DNA of 64,000 nt from an uncultured Tateyamaria sp. (GTDB lineage: Bacteria > Pseudomonadota > Alphaproteobacteria > Rhodobacterales > Rhodobacteraceae): the NCBI RefSeq assembly GCF_947504105.1, contig NZ_CANNGP010000008.1, positions 62,001-126,000 on the forward strand, in the 5' to 3' direction. The notes beneath the pieces were generated by a model. The model was not told the DNA's origin. It saw only the letters and a list, made by a program, of their open reading frames with translations, and made no database searches. The position numbers and the translations under genes are program-made. The stretch's first letter is position 1, and each line of letters opens with the position of its first letter. Positions 20,546 through 30,663 of the stretch are shown here, one piece after another.

Positions 20546-23500
20546 CTATTCATCTTCCTCCGCATCCAGGAGTTCCATGTTGAGGCCCAGACCGCGGACC
20601 TCCTTGACCAGAACGTTGAACGATTCCGGCACGCCGGCTTCGAAGTTGTCCTCGCCCTTGACGATGCTTTCATAGACCTTGGTCCGGCCTGCCACGTCAT
20701 CCGACTTCACCGTCAGCATCTCTTGCAGGGTGTAGGCGGCGCCGTAAGCTTCCAGAGCCCAGACCTCCATCTCACCAAAGCGCTGACCACCGAACTGTGC
20801 CTTACCACCCAGCGGCTGCTGCGTAACAAGCGAGTACGGACCAGTCGAACGGGCGTGGATCTTGTCGTCCACAAGGTGGTGCAGCTTCAGCAGGTATTTG
20901 ATGCCCACGGTCACAGGGCGGGCAAATTGCTCGCCTGTACGACCGTCGAACAGTACCGACTGACCCGACGTCGAGAAGCCCGCACGCTCCAGAGCGTCGT
21001 TCACGTCCGCCTCTTTCGCACCGTCAAAGACGGGCGTGGCGATCGGAACACCGCGTGTGACGTTGCCAGCGGCTTCGACCATCCGCTCTTCGTCCATGCC
21101 CGAGATGCCCTCTTCGTAGACATCACCACCATAGGCGAGTTGCATCGCTTCACGCACCGGCGTCAGATCACCCGAACGACGGTACTCTTGCAGCGCCTCG
21201 TCCACGTTCACACCCAGACCGCGTGCGGCCCAGCCCATGTGTGTCTCAAGGATCTGACCGACGTTCATACGCGACGGAACACCCAGCGGGTTCAGACAGA
21301 AATCAACCGGCGTACCATCCGCGAGGAACGGCATGTCCTCCATCGGCACCACTTTCGAAATCACACCCTTGTTGCCGTGACGACCGGCCATCTTGTCGCC
21401 CGGTTGCAGCTTGCGCTTCACCGCCACGAACACCTTGACCATCTTCATCACGCCCGGGGGCAGATCGTCACCACGGCGCACCTTCTCGACCTTGTCTTCA
21501 AAACGGGCATCCAGGGCACGCTTCTGCGCCTCGTATTGCTCGTTCAGGGCCTCGACCACTTGCGCCGATTGCTCGTCCTTCAGGGCAATCTGCCACCATA
21601 CGGACCGTGGGAAAGCTTCCAGCAGATCCGCATCAACGTTCGAGCCTGCCTTGACGCCTTTCGGCCCCTTGGCGATCTCTTTGCCCAACAGCATGTCGCC
21701 CAGACGGGCATAGATGTTGCGGTCCAGAATGGTCAGCTCGTCGTCGCGGTCACGGGCAAGGCGTTCAACTTCCTCACGCTCGATCTGCAAGGCACGTTCG
21801 TCTTTTTCCACACCGTGGCGGTTAAAGACGCGCACCTCAACGACCGTGCCGAAATCACCGGGCTTCACACGCAGCGACGTGTCGCGCACGTCCGAGGCTT
21901 TCTCACCAAAGATGGCGCGCAGAAGCTTCTCTTCCGGCGTCATCGGGCTTTCGCCCTTCGGAGTGATCTTGCCCACCAGGATATCGCCCGGCTCAACGTC
22001 CGCACCGATATAAACGATGCCCGCTTCGTCGAGGTTGCGCAGGGCTTCCTCACCGACGTTCGGGATATCGCGGGTGATCTCTTCCGGCCCCAGCTTGGTG
22101 TCACGGGCGGCGACTTCGAATTCCTCGATGTGGATCGAGGTAAAGACGTCATCGCGCGACACACGTTCCGAGATCAGGATCGAGTCTTCGTAGTTATAGC
22201 CGTTCCACGGCATGAACGCGACAACCACGTTCTTGCCCAGCGCCAGTTCACCCATATCGGTGGACGGACCATCGGCAATCACTTCGCCCTTCTGAACCGT
22301 GTCACCCACCTTCACCAGCGGACGCTGGTTTATGCAGGTGTTCTGGTTCGAACGCTGGAACTTGCGCATGCGGTAGATGTCCACACCCGCGTCGCCCAGC
22401 TCGAGGTCATGCGTGGCACGGATCACGATCCGGGTGGCATCCACCTGGTCGATGATACCGGCACGTTTCGCCATGATGGCCGCACCAGAATCGCGCGCCA
22501 CAACTTCCTCGATGCCGGTGCCAACGAGCGGCGCCTCGGCTTGCAGAAGCGGAACCGCCTGACGTTGCATGTTCGACCCCATCAGGGCGCGGTTGGCGTC
22601 GTCATTTTCAAGGAACGGGATCAACGAAGCCGCGACCGACACCAACTGCTTCGGCGACACGTCGATCAGGTCAACCTGATCCACGGGCGCCAGCGTGTAG
22701 TCACCGGATTGACGGGTGTTCACCATCTCGTTGTTGAAGCGCCCTTCGGCATCCAGCGAGGCGTTCGCCTGAGCTACGGTGTGCCGCATTTCTTCGGTCG
22801 CGGACATGTAGTGCACTTCGTCCGTCACCTGACCTTCGTTCACCACGCGGTAGGGTGTTTCGATGAAGCCGTACTTGTTCACGCGGGCGAAGGTCGCCAG
22901 CGAGTTGATCAGACCGATATTCGGCCCTTCCGGCGTTTCAATCGGACACATCCGACCATAGTGGGTCGGGTGTACGTCGCGCACCTCAAAGCCAGCGCGC
23001 TCACGGGTCAGACCACCCGGCCCAAGCGCCGACAGGCGGCGTTTGTGCGTCACTTCGGACAGCGGGTTGGTTTGGTCCATAAACTGCGACAGCTGCGACG
23101 AGCCAAAGAACTCGCGCACAGCGGCGGCTGCAGGTTTCGCGTTGATCAGGTCCTGCGGCATGACCGTGTCAATTTCCACCGACGACATGCGCTCCTTGAT
23201 CGCACGCTCCATACGCAGCAGACCAACACGGTACTGGTTCTCCATCAGCTCGCCGACAGAGCGGACACGACGGTTGCCGAGGTGGTCGATATCGTCCACG
23301 TCGCCCTTGCCGTCACGCAGTTCGACCAACGCCTTGATGCAGGACACGATATCTTCGCGGCGCAGGGTGCGCTGCGTGTCTTCGGCGTCCAGGGCCAGAC
23401 GCATGTTCATCTTGACCCGGCCAACGGCGCTGAGGTCATAGCGCTCGCTATCAAAGAACAGCGTGTCAAACAGGGCGCTTGCCGCATCAACGGTGGGCGG

Positions 23501-24682
23501 CTCGCCCGGACGCATGACGCGGTAGATGTCCATGAGCGCAGTTTCGCGGTTCATGTTCTTGTCGGTGGCCATGGTGTTGCGCATGTATGGGCCGACATTG
23601 ACGTTATCGATGTCCAGAACCGGAATGTCGGTGATACCCGCATCCACCAGTTCCTTGACCGTGCCGCCGATCAGATCACCGTCCTTGTCGTATTCCAGGG
23701 TCAGCTCATCACCGGCTTCAACATAGATCGCGCCGTTTTCTTCATTGATGATGTCCTTGGCGACGAATTTTCCAACGATATGCTCATAAGGGACCATCAG
23801 CTCGGTGACGTTGCCCTCGTCCATCAATTTCTTGACGGCGCGCGGGGTGACTTTTTTGCCCGCTTCAGCAATCACTTCGCCGGTTTTGGCATCGACCAGA
23901 TCATACGTGGGACGGGTACCGCGCACGCGCTCGGGGAAGAACGGTGTGACCCAGCCCTTGTTCTTCTTCAGCTTGTAGCTGACGGTGTTGTAGTAGGCGT
24001 CCATGATCGCTTCCTGGTCCAGGCCAAGAGCGTACAGGAGCGTGGTCACCGGCAATTTGCGGCGACGGTCGATCCGGGCAAACACGATGTCCTTGGCGTC
24101 GAACTCGAAGTCCAGCCAGCTGCCGCGATAGGGAATGATGCGGCAGGCGAACAGCAGTTTACCGGATGAATGGGTCTTGCCCTTGTCGTGATCAAAGAAC
24201 ACACCGGGCGATCGGTGCATCTGGGACACGATCACACGCTCGGTGCCGTTCACGATGAACGTCCCGTTCGGGGTCATCAGGGGCATGTCGCCCATGAACA
24301 CGTCCTGTTCCTTGATGTCCTTGACGGACTTCGCGCCCGTGTCCTCGTCGATATCAAATACGATCAGACGCAAGGTAACCTTCAGCGGCGCGCTGTAGGT
24401 CATGTCGCGCTGCTGGCATTCCTCAACGTCGTATTTCGGCTTTTCCAGCTCGTACTTGACGTATTCCAACACAGAGGTTTCGTTGAAGTCCTTGATCGGA
24501 AACACCGACTGGAACACACCCATGATGCCTTCGCCGTCCATGGGCGTGGGCTCATCACCGGAATTCAGGAACAGGTCATACGAGGATTTTTGAACCTCGA
24601 TGAGGTTGGGCATATCCAGCACTTCGCGGATTTTGCCATAATATTTACGAAGACGTTTCTGGCCAAGGAACGTTTGCGCCAT
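20546..24682 (-). CDS. rpoB: RNA polymerase subunit beta
   Basis: The 1378-residue beta subunit starts [17 protein letters not shown]. The rifampicin-pocket cluster reads [14 protein letters not shown] followed by [13 protein letters not shown], with wild-type Asp, His and Ser at the classical resistance sites. [13 protein letters not shown] and the C-terminal [21 protein letters not shown] are typical. The ATG at 24680-24682 has AAAGGTGA seven bases upstream; the frame is open to 24739 without a better start. It is followed by rpoC. Confidence 0.98.
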   Translation of the reverse strand: MAQTFLGQKRLRKYYGKIREVLDMPNLIEVQKSSYDLFLNSGDEPTPMDGEGIMGVFQSVFPIKDFNETSVLEYVKYELEKPKYDVEECQQRDMTYSAPLKVTLRLIVFDIDEDTGAKSVKDIKEQDVFMGDMPLMTPNGTFIVNGTERVIVSQMHRSPGVFFDHDKGKTHSSGKLLFACRIIPYRGSWLDFEFDAKDIVFARIDRRRKLPVTTLLYALGLDQEAIMDAYYNTVSYKLKKNKGWVTPFFPERVRGTRPTYDLVDAKTGEVIAEAGKKVTPRAVKKLMDEGNVTELMVPYEHIVGKFVAKDIINEENGAIYVEAGDELTLEYDKDGDLIGGTVKELVDAGITDIPVLDIDNVNVGPYMRNTMATDKNMNRETALMDIYRVMRPGEPPTVDAASALFDTLFFDSERYDLSAVGRVKMNMRLALDAEDTQRTLRREDIVSCIKALVELRDGKGDVDDIDHLGNRRVRSVGELMENQYRVGLLRMERAIKERMSSVEIDTVMPQDLINAKPAAAAVREFFGSSQLSQFMDQTNPLSEVTHKRRLSALGPGGLTRERAGFEVRDVHPTHYGRMCPIETPEGPNIGLINSLATFARVNKYGFIETPYRVVNEGQVTDEVHYMSATEEMRHTVAQANASLDAEGRFNNEMVNTRQSGDYTLAPVDQVDLIDVSPKQLVSVAASLIPFLENDDANRALMGSNMQRQAVPLLQAEAPLVGTGIEEVVARDSGAAIMAKRAGIIDQVDATRIVIRATHDLELGDAGVDIYRMRKFQRSNQNTCINQRPLVKVGDTVQKGEVIADGPSTDMGELALGKNVVVAFMPWNGYNYEDSILISERVSRDDVFTSIHIEEFEVAARDTKLGPEEITRDIPNVGEEALRNLDEAGIVYIGADVEPGDILVGKITPKGESPMTPEEKLLRAIFGEKASDVRDTSLRVKPGDFGTVVEVRVFNRHGVEKDERALQIEREEVERLARDRDDELTILDRNIYARLGDMLLGKEIAKGPKGVKAGSNVDADLLEAFPRSVWWQIALKDEQSAQVVEALNEQYEAQKRALDARFEDKVEKVRRGDDLPPGVMKMVKVFVAVKRKLQPGDKMAGRHGNKGVISKVVPMEDMPFLADGTPVDFCLNPLGVPSRMNVGQILETHMGWAARGLGVNVDEALQEYRRSGDLTPVREAMQLAYGGDVYEEGISGMDEERMVEAAGNVTRGVPIATPVFDGAKEADVNDALERAGFSTSGQSVLFDGRTGEQFARPVTVGIKYLLKLHHLVDDKIHARSTGPYSLVTQQPLGGKAQFGGQRFGEMEVWALEAYGAAYTLQEMLTVKSDDVAGRTKVYESIVKGEDNFEAGVPESFNVLVKEVRGLGLNMELLDAEEDE

Positions 24683-24974
24683 ACTTAAGTCACCTTTCAG
24701 CGTTTCTCTGGACACTGCAATGCCGTCGGGCTCCGGCACGCTGCACCCGTGAGACGATGGGTTTCAGGTCAATTCATGGCCGCCGTCCCACCGGCAGCCT
24801 CCCGACCTTGCAAACCGCATCTTGGAAAAGACTTTTCAGGAAAGCCCTTACCAAGACGGGTCGGGCCGGACGCGCGATATGCGCATCCAGCCCATGATTT
24901 TCAAGTGGGGGTGTGGAATTCGGCAAGAATTCCCGTCGCCCTTGATACACAAAGGCCCCCCGTCCCTAAAGGAC
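24683..24974 (-). other. rplL-rpoB intergenic region
   Basis: This 292-bp spacer between rplL and rpoB has no credible ORF. Just after the rplL stop the minus strand can form a small hairpin (AGTCC, TTTA, GGGAC) followed by a G-run rather than a T-run. In enterobacteria the equivalent gap carries an attenuator and an RNase III site, so this may be a partial terminator or processing region. Confidence 0.4.
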
Positions 24975-25352
24975 TTAGGCCAGTTCGACCTCGGCGCCAG
25001 CTGCTTCCAGCTTGCCTTTGATCTCTTCGGCTTCGTCTTTGCCGCAGCCTTCCTTGATCTTGCCACCGGCTTCGACCAGGTCCTTGGCTTCTTTCAGGCC
25101 CAGACCGGTGATGCCGCGTACTTCCTTGATCACGTTGATCTTGGAAGCGCCAGCGTTTTTCAGGACGACGTCGAATTCCGACTTCTCTTCCTCAGCTGCG
25201 CCACCGGCGTCGCCTGCAGGGCCAGCCATCATCACTGCGCCGCCAGCGGCGGGCTCGATGCCGTACTCGTCCTTGAGGATGGTTTTCAGTTCTTGTGCTT
25301 CCAGCAGGGTCAGACCAACGATCTCTTCTGCCAGTTTCTTCAGATCAGCCAT
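24975..25352 (-). CDS. rplL: 50S ribosomal protein L7/L12
   Basis: This is the stalk protein that recruits translational GTPases; it binds L10 as dimers. The protein has 125 residues: an N-terminal dimerisation segment ([19 protein letters not shown]), an Ala/Gly-rich hinge around residues 36-55, and the C-terminal domain with [33 protein letters not shown] and the conserved [11 protein letters not shown] end. It is 69 bp downstream of rplJ. Confidence 0.98.
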   Translation of the reverse strand: MADLKKLAEEIVGLTLLEAQELKTILKDEYGIEPAAGGAVMMAGPAGDAGGAAEEEKSEFDVVLKNAGASKINVIKEVRGITGLGLKEAKDLVEAGGKIKEGCGKDEAEEIKGKLEAAGAEVELA

Positions 25353-25421
25353 TTTATCAGCTCTTTCCGTTTACAGTGTGTTCCAACGCGCGTGATATCC
25401 GCACGCCAATCAGACAATGCC

Positions 25422-25934
25422 TTAGGCCGCCTTTTCCTCGATGGTCGAGAGAACGGAGGCGATGTTGCTTGCAGGTGCGCCAATGGCCCCGGCGATGTTC
25501 GATGCAGGTGCGCCAAGCATGCCCGCGATGGTGCTGATAAGCTCCTCGCGCGAAGGCATCTTCGACACAGCCGTCACACCGGCCCGGTCCAACGCGTTCT
25601 CACCCATGGCACCACCAAGGATCACGAACTTGTCGTTTTCCTTGGCAAAGTCCTCGGACACCTTGGCGGCTGCCACGGGGTCTTCGGAAAAGGTCAGAAC
25701 GGTCATGCCCGTCAGGTAATCACCGATGCTTTCGCATGGCTTCCCATCCAGGGCGATCTTGGCGAGCCTGTTTTTTGCAACCCGAACAGAAGCTTCCGCG
25801 TCACGGGCACGTGCGCGCAGGTCCTGCATTTCGGCGACTGTCAGACCGGCGTAGTGGGCAACCACGACGACGCCAGAGCTTTCAAAGATCTGGCCGAGTT
25901 CCTCGACCACTTTCTCTTTCTGGGCTCTATCCAC
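25422..25934 (-). CDS. rplJ: 50S ribosomal protein L10
   Basis: L10 anchors the L7/L12 stalk and usually represses its own operon. The GTG at 25932-25934, with GGAG six bases upstream, yields 170 residues beginning (M)[17 protein letters not shown], the usual alphaproteobacterial start and length. The frame stays open to 26051, but those codons lack homology to L10. It is the first gene of rplJL-rpoBC and is separated from rplKA by about 6 kb of unrelated genes, so it must have its own promoter. Confidence 0.97.
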   Translation of the reverse strand: MDRAQKEKVVEELGQIFESSGVVVVAHYAGLTVAEMQDLRARARDAEASVRVAKNRLAKIALDGKPCESIGDYLTGMTVLTFSEDPVAAAKVSEDFAKENDKFVILGGAMGENALDRAGVTAVSKMPSREELISTIAGMLGAPASNIAGAIGAPASNIASVLSTIEEKAA

Positions 25935-26132
25935 AGCTTTCTCCAAATTTGGGGGCCTTGATGGTCCCCGGCTCAGTTTGCACCGGATCACTCCGGCGGT
26001 TTGGTCCTCGAAATACACGGGTCCAAAGCCGCCCGAGGCTCGACAGAGCATCTGAGCCTAACGTGGCCTGTTCCCGCCTCAGGCAGGAATTATGACTGGC
26101 CTATCCCAGTCACCCACCGTCTCGGACGAAAT

Positions 26133-26162
26133 GAGGGCTTGCCGAATCACACGGAAGCCCTC
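26133..26162 (-). promoter_or_regulatory. Hairpin in the rplJ leader (possible L10 target)
   Basis: GAGGGCTT and AAGCCCTC form an 8-bp stem that extends inward through CCG/CGG, about 200 nt upstream of rplJ. A second GC stem (CCTGCC, TGA, GGCGGG on the minus strand) lies near 26075. A structured leader upstream of rplJ is where the L10-L12 complex binds in other bacteria; that role is inferred by position. Confidence 0.45.
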
Positions 26163-26168
26163 GCGAGT

Positions 26169-26197
26169 TGGTTAGTCGGTTTGGGCCGGAATGCCAA
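26169..26197 (-). promoter_or_regulatory. Candidate promoter of rplJL-rpoBC
   Basis: TTGGCA (26192-26197) and TAACCA (26169-26174) are separated by 17 bp on the minus strand, just upstream of the leader hairpin. The match is moderate; no better pair was found between rplJ and the upstream gene. Confidence 0.4.
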
Positions 26198-26366
26198 GGG
26201 GGTAAGGGTAGAAGAGGCGACACGGTGATCACGCCTACCGGACAAAACACCGGCCGAGACTGCAGAATTTACCCCCTACAATCAGCGAACAATTAAACTG
26301 CACGGGCCCCGAATCCGTTAACGAAACTGAAGGGCGGAAGTTATCGCAGCCACGCACAGAGACAAA

Positions 26367-28076
26367 TTAGTTTCTTCGAAGCAATATACGGACCGCTCTC
26401 TTTATCCGGGCGCCCATGCTCGGGCTGTAGAGAGCATTTTGCCAGTTAACTTCTCTCCAAAGTTGGTGATCAAGCCGGCCTTCAATAAATGCAATCTCTT
26501 CACTTGATAGATCGCTTGTACGATTCTCTAATCTATATTTTGCACGGTAATCTTCCGTGGTAAGCTCCGATTGCCCCCGTGACTCGACAGCATGTTCGGG
26601 AAACCCGGGTGCATTTTCGATTTTTTGAAGCCGCGCCGACAAGAGGTCCAGGAATTTCTCCTCATTTCGCAACAAATCCTCATAGGATACGAACATGACG
26701 TCATCGCCATATATTGACCTAAGCCGAAGATAACTACGCATCTTCATTTGGTAGATTTCCAGTGGACCGGTATCAAATGGCGCCACAACCCTGTCGCGAA
26801 CAGATACACCCATAGGCCGAGATAGAAATTCACCAAAGTCGTTATTGCTGTCAAACAATTTGACTGGATTATTCCCTCCCTTAAAGTAAGACTTAAGCCA
26901 GAAATACGGGTCTTTATAAATGCAAAGAAACAGTGTATTGCCGACGTAAGGCGACTGTGAAATTATGTCAAAAGCCGGCGCACCATGCTCCCAGCCCAAT
27001 CCATTTTGTAGAATAATAGAGTCGGAAATATCAACTACCGTATTCTTTGTTTTTCTCTTAAATTTTCCAAGAGCATCGTATATCTGAGATTTCGCAGAAT
27101 TCAAATCGTTTGCGGAATTCAAAACCCGAGCATCATAATTAGATTTAATTACTCCTCGCAGAAGGTTTGTGCCAGTGTTCCGCTCGCCGTAAATCTTAAC
27201 AAAAGGCTTCTTGCGTCCGTCAAGCCGGGATCGTCGGATCCGCAGTTCATTCACAATGGCCTGACATTGCAGATATTGTAAGTTAACGCCTAACTGTTTG
27301 AAAAGCACTTGGTTAGCAATGCGGCTTGCGCCACTTAAATATAAATATTTAGGCGTATAGTGCGCAAGTACGACATGCTCCATATACCCCCGGCGCGGTC
27401 GTACATTAAAGCCACGTTCAGTGGGTTTGGAAATCTGCGGTCCCCCGGCAAACGGAGTTAAGGGCAGTGCCACCTGATCAAGCCAGGGTCGTTTATTTTC
27501 AATATTGGTCGCTCGGTCGATGGTTTGCGCCGCTTTCAGCCACGCTTGTCCAAACCCGGAATCTTTGGAAAATGATACCATGCCCGCATTGTAGTATGCT
27601 GGCACTGTCCGTAGCTCGCTCAGCTCAATATGGGGAATATCGGCCTGAGTTGCCCCAAAAAGTTGGTATACCTGCTCCCACTGAGATAAATTGCCCCAAT
27701 CCTGCCCAAGTGAATACGTCAAGACAACCGGATCTTGAACTACGGGATCCAAGCTCGTTTCCCTCAGGAACAGCATGTCACTGTCCAGAAAAATTACGCG
27801 ATCCTCACCAAATTCTTGATTACAGATCAGTATCTTGTTTCCGTGCGGGTAAGGTGTTTCAAAGAAACTCTGATCGGGGAGATTTCTAAGCCTTACTCTT
27901 AGGGTTTGGAAAAAATGCTCGTGCTCTTGCGACATGTGGTCAGCGTCTGACGGATCAATAAAAGCATAAAGCGCAACATCGGGATTCAGAAAGTTCCGCA
28001 CTGATGACGCTAGCACAAGGCTTTGCCATTCCAGTGAATGCCCCGGCTTAAACATGAAAGCAATTGCTACAGACAC
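26367..28076 (-). CDS. Glycosyltransferase-sulfotransferase fusion protein
   Basis: The protein has 569 residues. The N-terminal part resembles a GT-A glycosyltransferase: FLDSDMLFL carries a DxD-type motif at residues 98-100, and YYNAGMVSF lies at 161-169. From about residue 290 a sulfotransferase-like region begins with VKIYGERNTGTNLL (293-306), which resembles the 5'-phosphosulfate loop of PAPS enzymes, followed by a kinase-like C-terminus. The coding sequence is visibly AT-richer than its neighbours, with more A/T third positions and codons rare nearby, suggesting horizontal acquisition. It probably builds sulfated surface glycans; donor and acceptor are unknown. No partner genes adjoin it. 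Confidence 0.7.
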   Translation of the reverse strand: MSVAIAFMFKPGHSLEWQSLVLASSVRNFLNPDVALYAFIDPSDADHMSQEHEHFFQTLRVRLRNLPDQSFFETPYPHGNKILICNQEFGEDRVIFLDSDMLFLRETSLDPVVQDPVVLTYSLGQDWGNLSQWEQVYQLFGATQADIPHIELSELRTVPAYYNAGMVSFSKDSGFGQAWLKAAQTIDRATNIENKRPWLDQVALPLTPFAGGPQISKPTERGFNVRPRRGYMEHVVLAHYTPKYLYLSGASRIANQVLFKQLGVNLQYLQCQAIVNELRIRRSRLDGRKKPFVKIYGERNTGTNLLRGVIKSNYDARVLNSANDLNSAKSQIYDALGKFKRKTKNTVVDISDSIILQNGLGWEHGAPAFDIISQSPYVGNTLFLCIYKDPYFWLKSYFKGGNNPVKLFDSNNDFGEFLSRPMGVSVRDRVVAPFDTGPLEIYQMKMRSYLRLRSIYGDDVMFVSYEDLLRNEEKFLDLLSARLQKIENAPGFPEHAVESRGQSELTTEDYRAKYRLENRTSDLSSEEIAFIEGRLDHQLWREVNWQNALYSPSMGARIKRAVRILLRRN

Positions 28077-28669
28077 CGCTTAGGTCACTCTACCCATCGT
28101 TGAGATCACTACTGCCGGGTGCCTAACATATGGTATTTGGGGTCACAAGTGAGAAGCGTTGCACTGAGTTGCAAGTTGCGCCTTTGGCTGCAAAACCTCA
28201 GAAGCACGTATGTATCTCGGCGAGTGGTGCGTCATCAGTTTGGCACAACAGGCGTTGACATGTACTACCTGGGTGTGTCGCGAACTTGTATCGGCAGCAC
28301 ACGCGCTCGAACGACATTTGCTGTCACATAAATGTAGTTGATAGCCACAGGCAAAAGGTAGCAGTCTGGGATGAAGCCACGTCGCCATTGCCGCCCAGAC
28401 CAATGGCGCTCCAATGACACCCATTACACCGCCCATAGAGTGGGCAATCTCCCCACCATTCACCGTTGGACACATGGCCGACCCAGCGCAAAATCAAGAG
28501 ACCGGCCCCGCTTCGAGAGGCAGGCCACGACCCAACCCATTAAAACCCAAAAAACCGATCATGAGACGGACTACCCACTGATCTTCCACGTATTTCATAG
28601 TCCCTTAAAAATCTCGCAACCCCATCGAACGACCTGTCCTCGCAGGGACAAACCGGGCGAGGCCCAGTC
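28077..28669. other. Large intergenic region beside the AT-rich gene
   Basis: This gap is 593 bp. The short ORFs in it have no recognisable domain, no ribosome-binding site, and conflict across strands, so none is called. The right end carries a weak palindrome at 28635-28650. It must contain the promoter for the glycosyltransferase-sulfotransferase gene; no clear -35/-10 pair was found. It may be a scar of the insertion that brought in that gene. Confidence 0.4.
28635..28650. repeat. Degenerate copy of a GTCCC-GGGAC palindrome
   Basis: TGTCCTCGCAGGGACA, 20 bp beyond the stop of the acyl-CoA ligase gene, is an imperfect version of the palindrome at 32069-32090 and is followed by the same AAAC. 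Outer pairs are intact; two central pairs are not Watson-Crick. Confidence 0.4.
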
Positions 28670-30367
28670 TCAAACCACATAGTCCTCGCGCAACTGCCGC
28701 CGCAGCACCTTGCCCGACAAAGTCACCGGCACGTCATCCACAAAGCGCACCACCTTGGGCACCTTGTAATTGGTCAACCGCGTCCGGCACGCCTCAAGGA
28801 CATCCTCTTCGCCCACGCTGTCATCCGACCGGACCACAAAGGCCGCAGGCGCTTCGGCAGTCTTGTCATCCTTGATCCCGATGACCCCCACCTGCACCAC
28901 CCCCGGCACGGTCGAGATGGCGTCCTCGATCTCGTTCGGGGACACGTTGAAGCCCGACACAAGGATCATGTCCTTCTTGCGGTCCACGATCTCCAGATAG
29001 CCGTCGGCGTCCATCACCCCGATGTCACCAGAATGGTACCAGCCATCCCGAATGGCGTCGTCCGTGGCCTCGGTGTTGTCAAGATATCCATCCATCATGC
29101 CCGGACTGCGCCCGATCACCTCGCCCGGCGACCCCGCAGGGACATCATTGCCCTCATCATCCACGATCCGCACTTCCGCGCCGGGTGCAGGCACGCCCAC
29201 CATGCCAAGTCGGTTTGATCCCGGCGGGTTGAAGGTCAGAATACCCGACACCTCGGTCATGCCGTAGCCTTGCAATATCTCGACCCCGGTCATCTCCTGC
29301 CACTTCTGTGCAACCCCCGTCTGCTGTGCCGCCCCGCCGGAACCACAGAACCGGATGCCCGAGAACAGGGACTTGTCGAACCACGGCTCGGCCATGAGGG
29401 CCGCAAACAGCGTGTTGATCCCGGTGAACCACGTGATCCTGTACTTCTCGAACGCCACCTTCAGGTTCGAGGGCGGGCGCGGGCTGGGCGCCAGAATGCC
29501 GTGCGCGCCCACGGTCATGCCAGAGACAAAGATAAGACTGAACGCGGTGATGTGATACAGGGGCAAAGCGACCAGCGCGACCTCTTCTCCGTCTCGGAAC
29601 AGACCCACAGTCATCAAGCGCCCCTGTTCGGCATTGGACAGGATCGCCTGATGGGACAGGACGGCCCCCTTGCTCCGTCCCGTGGTGCCGCTGGTGTATT
29701 GATACAGCGCAGGAGAAGCCCGGGTGACATCACGCGTATAGGCCGGGATATCCGCAGACGGCATGTGCCCGCGCCCCTTGGCCAGCGCGGCAGCCATCGG
29801 CGTCGCGGGGGTGGTCATGTTCGGGATCACCTTGCGCACGCGCTTCAGCACGAATTTCAGCAGGGTTTTCTTGAGCGTTGGAAAGAAATCGGCGACGGAC
29901 AACGTGATCACATGCTGCACGCCCGTGCGGGCCACAACCTCGTCCAGCTTGTCGCCAAACAGATCGATGATGACGATCGCCTTGGCCTTGCTGTGGGTCA
30001 GCTGGTGCTCCAACTCGTGCGGGGTATAAAGCGGGTTCACATTTGTACCGATACACCCGGCTTTCGCGATGCCCAGCGACGCCACACAAAACCCGATGCA
30101 GTTGGGCGACATGATCGCCACGGTGTCCCCGCCCGACAGCCCCAACTCTTCCCGCAGATAAACGGCAAAGGCCTCCGCCTGCGCCTTCAACTCAGCAAAG
30201 GTAACGGTGGTCTCTGCCCCCGTGGGCAGGATCGTGGTCAACGCGGGCCTGGTGCCATACGTCTCCACCGCCCGATCCAGCGCGTCGGCCAACGTTCCAA
30301 TCTCAAGCTGGTCAAGCGCAAAGCCTGCTGCCTGCTTTCCGAACGGGTGTTGCATTGGTTCTGTCAT
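28670..30367 (-). CDS. Acyl-CoA ligase (AMP-binding; fatty acid-CoA ligase family)
   Basis: The 565-residue ANL-superfamily adenylating enzyme activates a carboxylic acid to acyl-AMP and then acyl-CoA. Motifs in order: YTSGTTGRSKGAVLSH (A3), GYGMTEVSG (A5), GWYHSGDIG (A7), DRKKDMILVSGFNVSPNEIE (A8), and the catalytic Lys near LSGKVLRRQLRE (A10). Length and sequence suit medium- or long-chain fatty acids (FadD-like), but the substrate is not certain. The ATG at 30365-30367 has GGGGGA upstream. It stands apart from the LLM gene by 296 bp. Confidence 0.9.
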   Translation of the reverse strand: MTEPMQHPFGKQAAGFALDQLEIGTLADALDRAVETYGTRPALTTILPTGAETTVTFAELKAQAEAFAVYLREELGLSGGDTVAIMSPNCIGFCVASLGIAKAGCIGTNVNPLYTPHELEHQLTHSKAKAIVIIDLFGDKLDEVVARTGVQHVITLSVADFFPTLKKTLLKFVLKRVRKVIPNMTTPATPMAAALAKGRGHMPSADIPAYTRDVTRASPALYQYTSGTTGRSKGAVLSHQAILSNAEQGRLMTVGLFRDGEEVALVALPLYHITAFSLIFVSGMTVGAHGILAPSPRPPSNLKVAFEKYRITWFTGINTLFAALMAEPWFDKSLFSGIRFCGSGGAAQQTGVAQKWQEMTGVEILQGYGMTEVSGILTFNPPGSNRLGMVGVPAPGAEVRIVDDEGNDVPAGSPGEVIGRSPGMMDGYLDNTEATDDAIRDGWYHSGDIGVMDADGYLEIVDRKKDMILVSGFNVSPNEIEDAISTVPGVVQVGVIGIKDDKTAEAPAAFVVRSDDSVGEEDVLEACRTRLTNYKVPKVVRFVDDVPVTLSGKVLRRQLREDYVV

Positions 30368-30663
30368 ATGTCCCCCATAGCCGCCGTCTTAAGGTGATGT
30401 CAGGCCACTATACGCCAAATGTACAACCAGCATAGAGATACGCGATCCGCCGGCCCAAAGGCGCCGCTCGCGCCCCGGTGCAAAGTTCTTTTTGCACGGG
30501 GTCAAACGCGCAACACAGCCCATACACCTTTCGGATGAACGGCCGCTTTTCGTGTCTCATCTCTACAGGATAGAAAGGAACCTCGCGCCCGAGACGCAAC
30601 GCTTTTTCTCAATCGAACCACGTCAGCTTGTCTGGCGTCATAGTGGCGCTGCGGCAGCTGTTC
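30368..30663. other. Intergenic region, acyl-CoA ligase to LLM gene
   Basis: The 296 bp between two minus-strand genes should hold the acyl-CoA ligase promoter. No convincing promoter, terminator or ORF was identified. Confidence 0.3.

Noticed and set aside
20723-24169. A 1148-codon plus-strand open frame antisense to rpoB, and others antisense to rpoC and fusA
   Set aside because: The translations are rich in His, Arg, Val and Asp and have no family resemblance; they are the mirror frames of high-GC genes whose real products are unambiguous.
28143-28682. Short ORFs in the gap between the sulfotransferase fusion and the acyl-CoA ligase
   Set aside because: They overlap on both strands, show no domain or ribosome-binding site, and have Ser/Arg/His-rich composition typical of chance frames.
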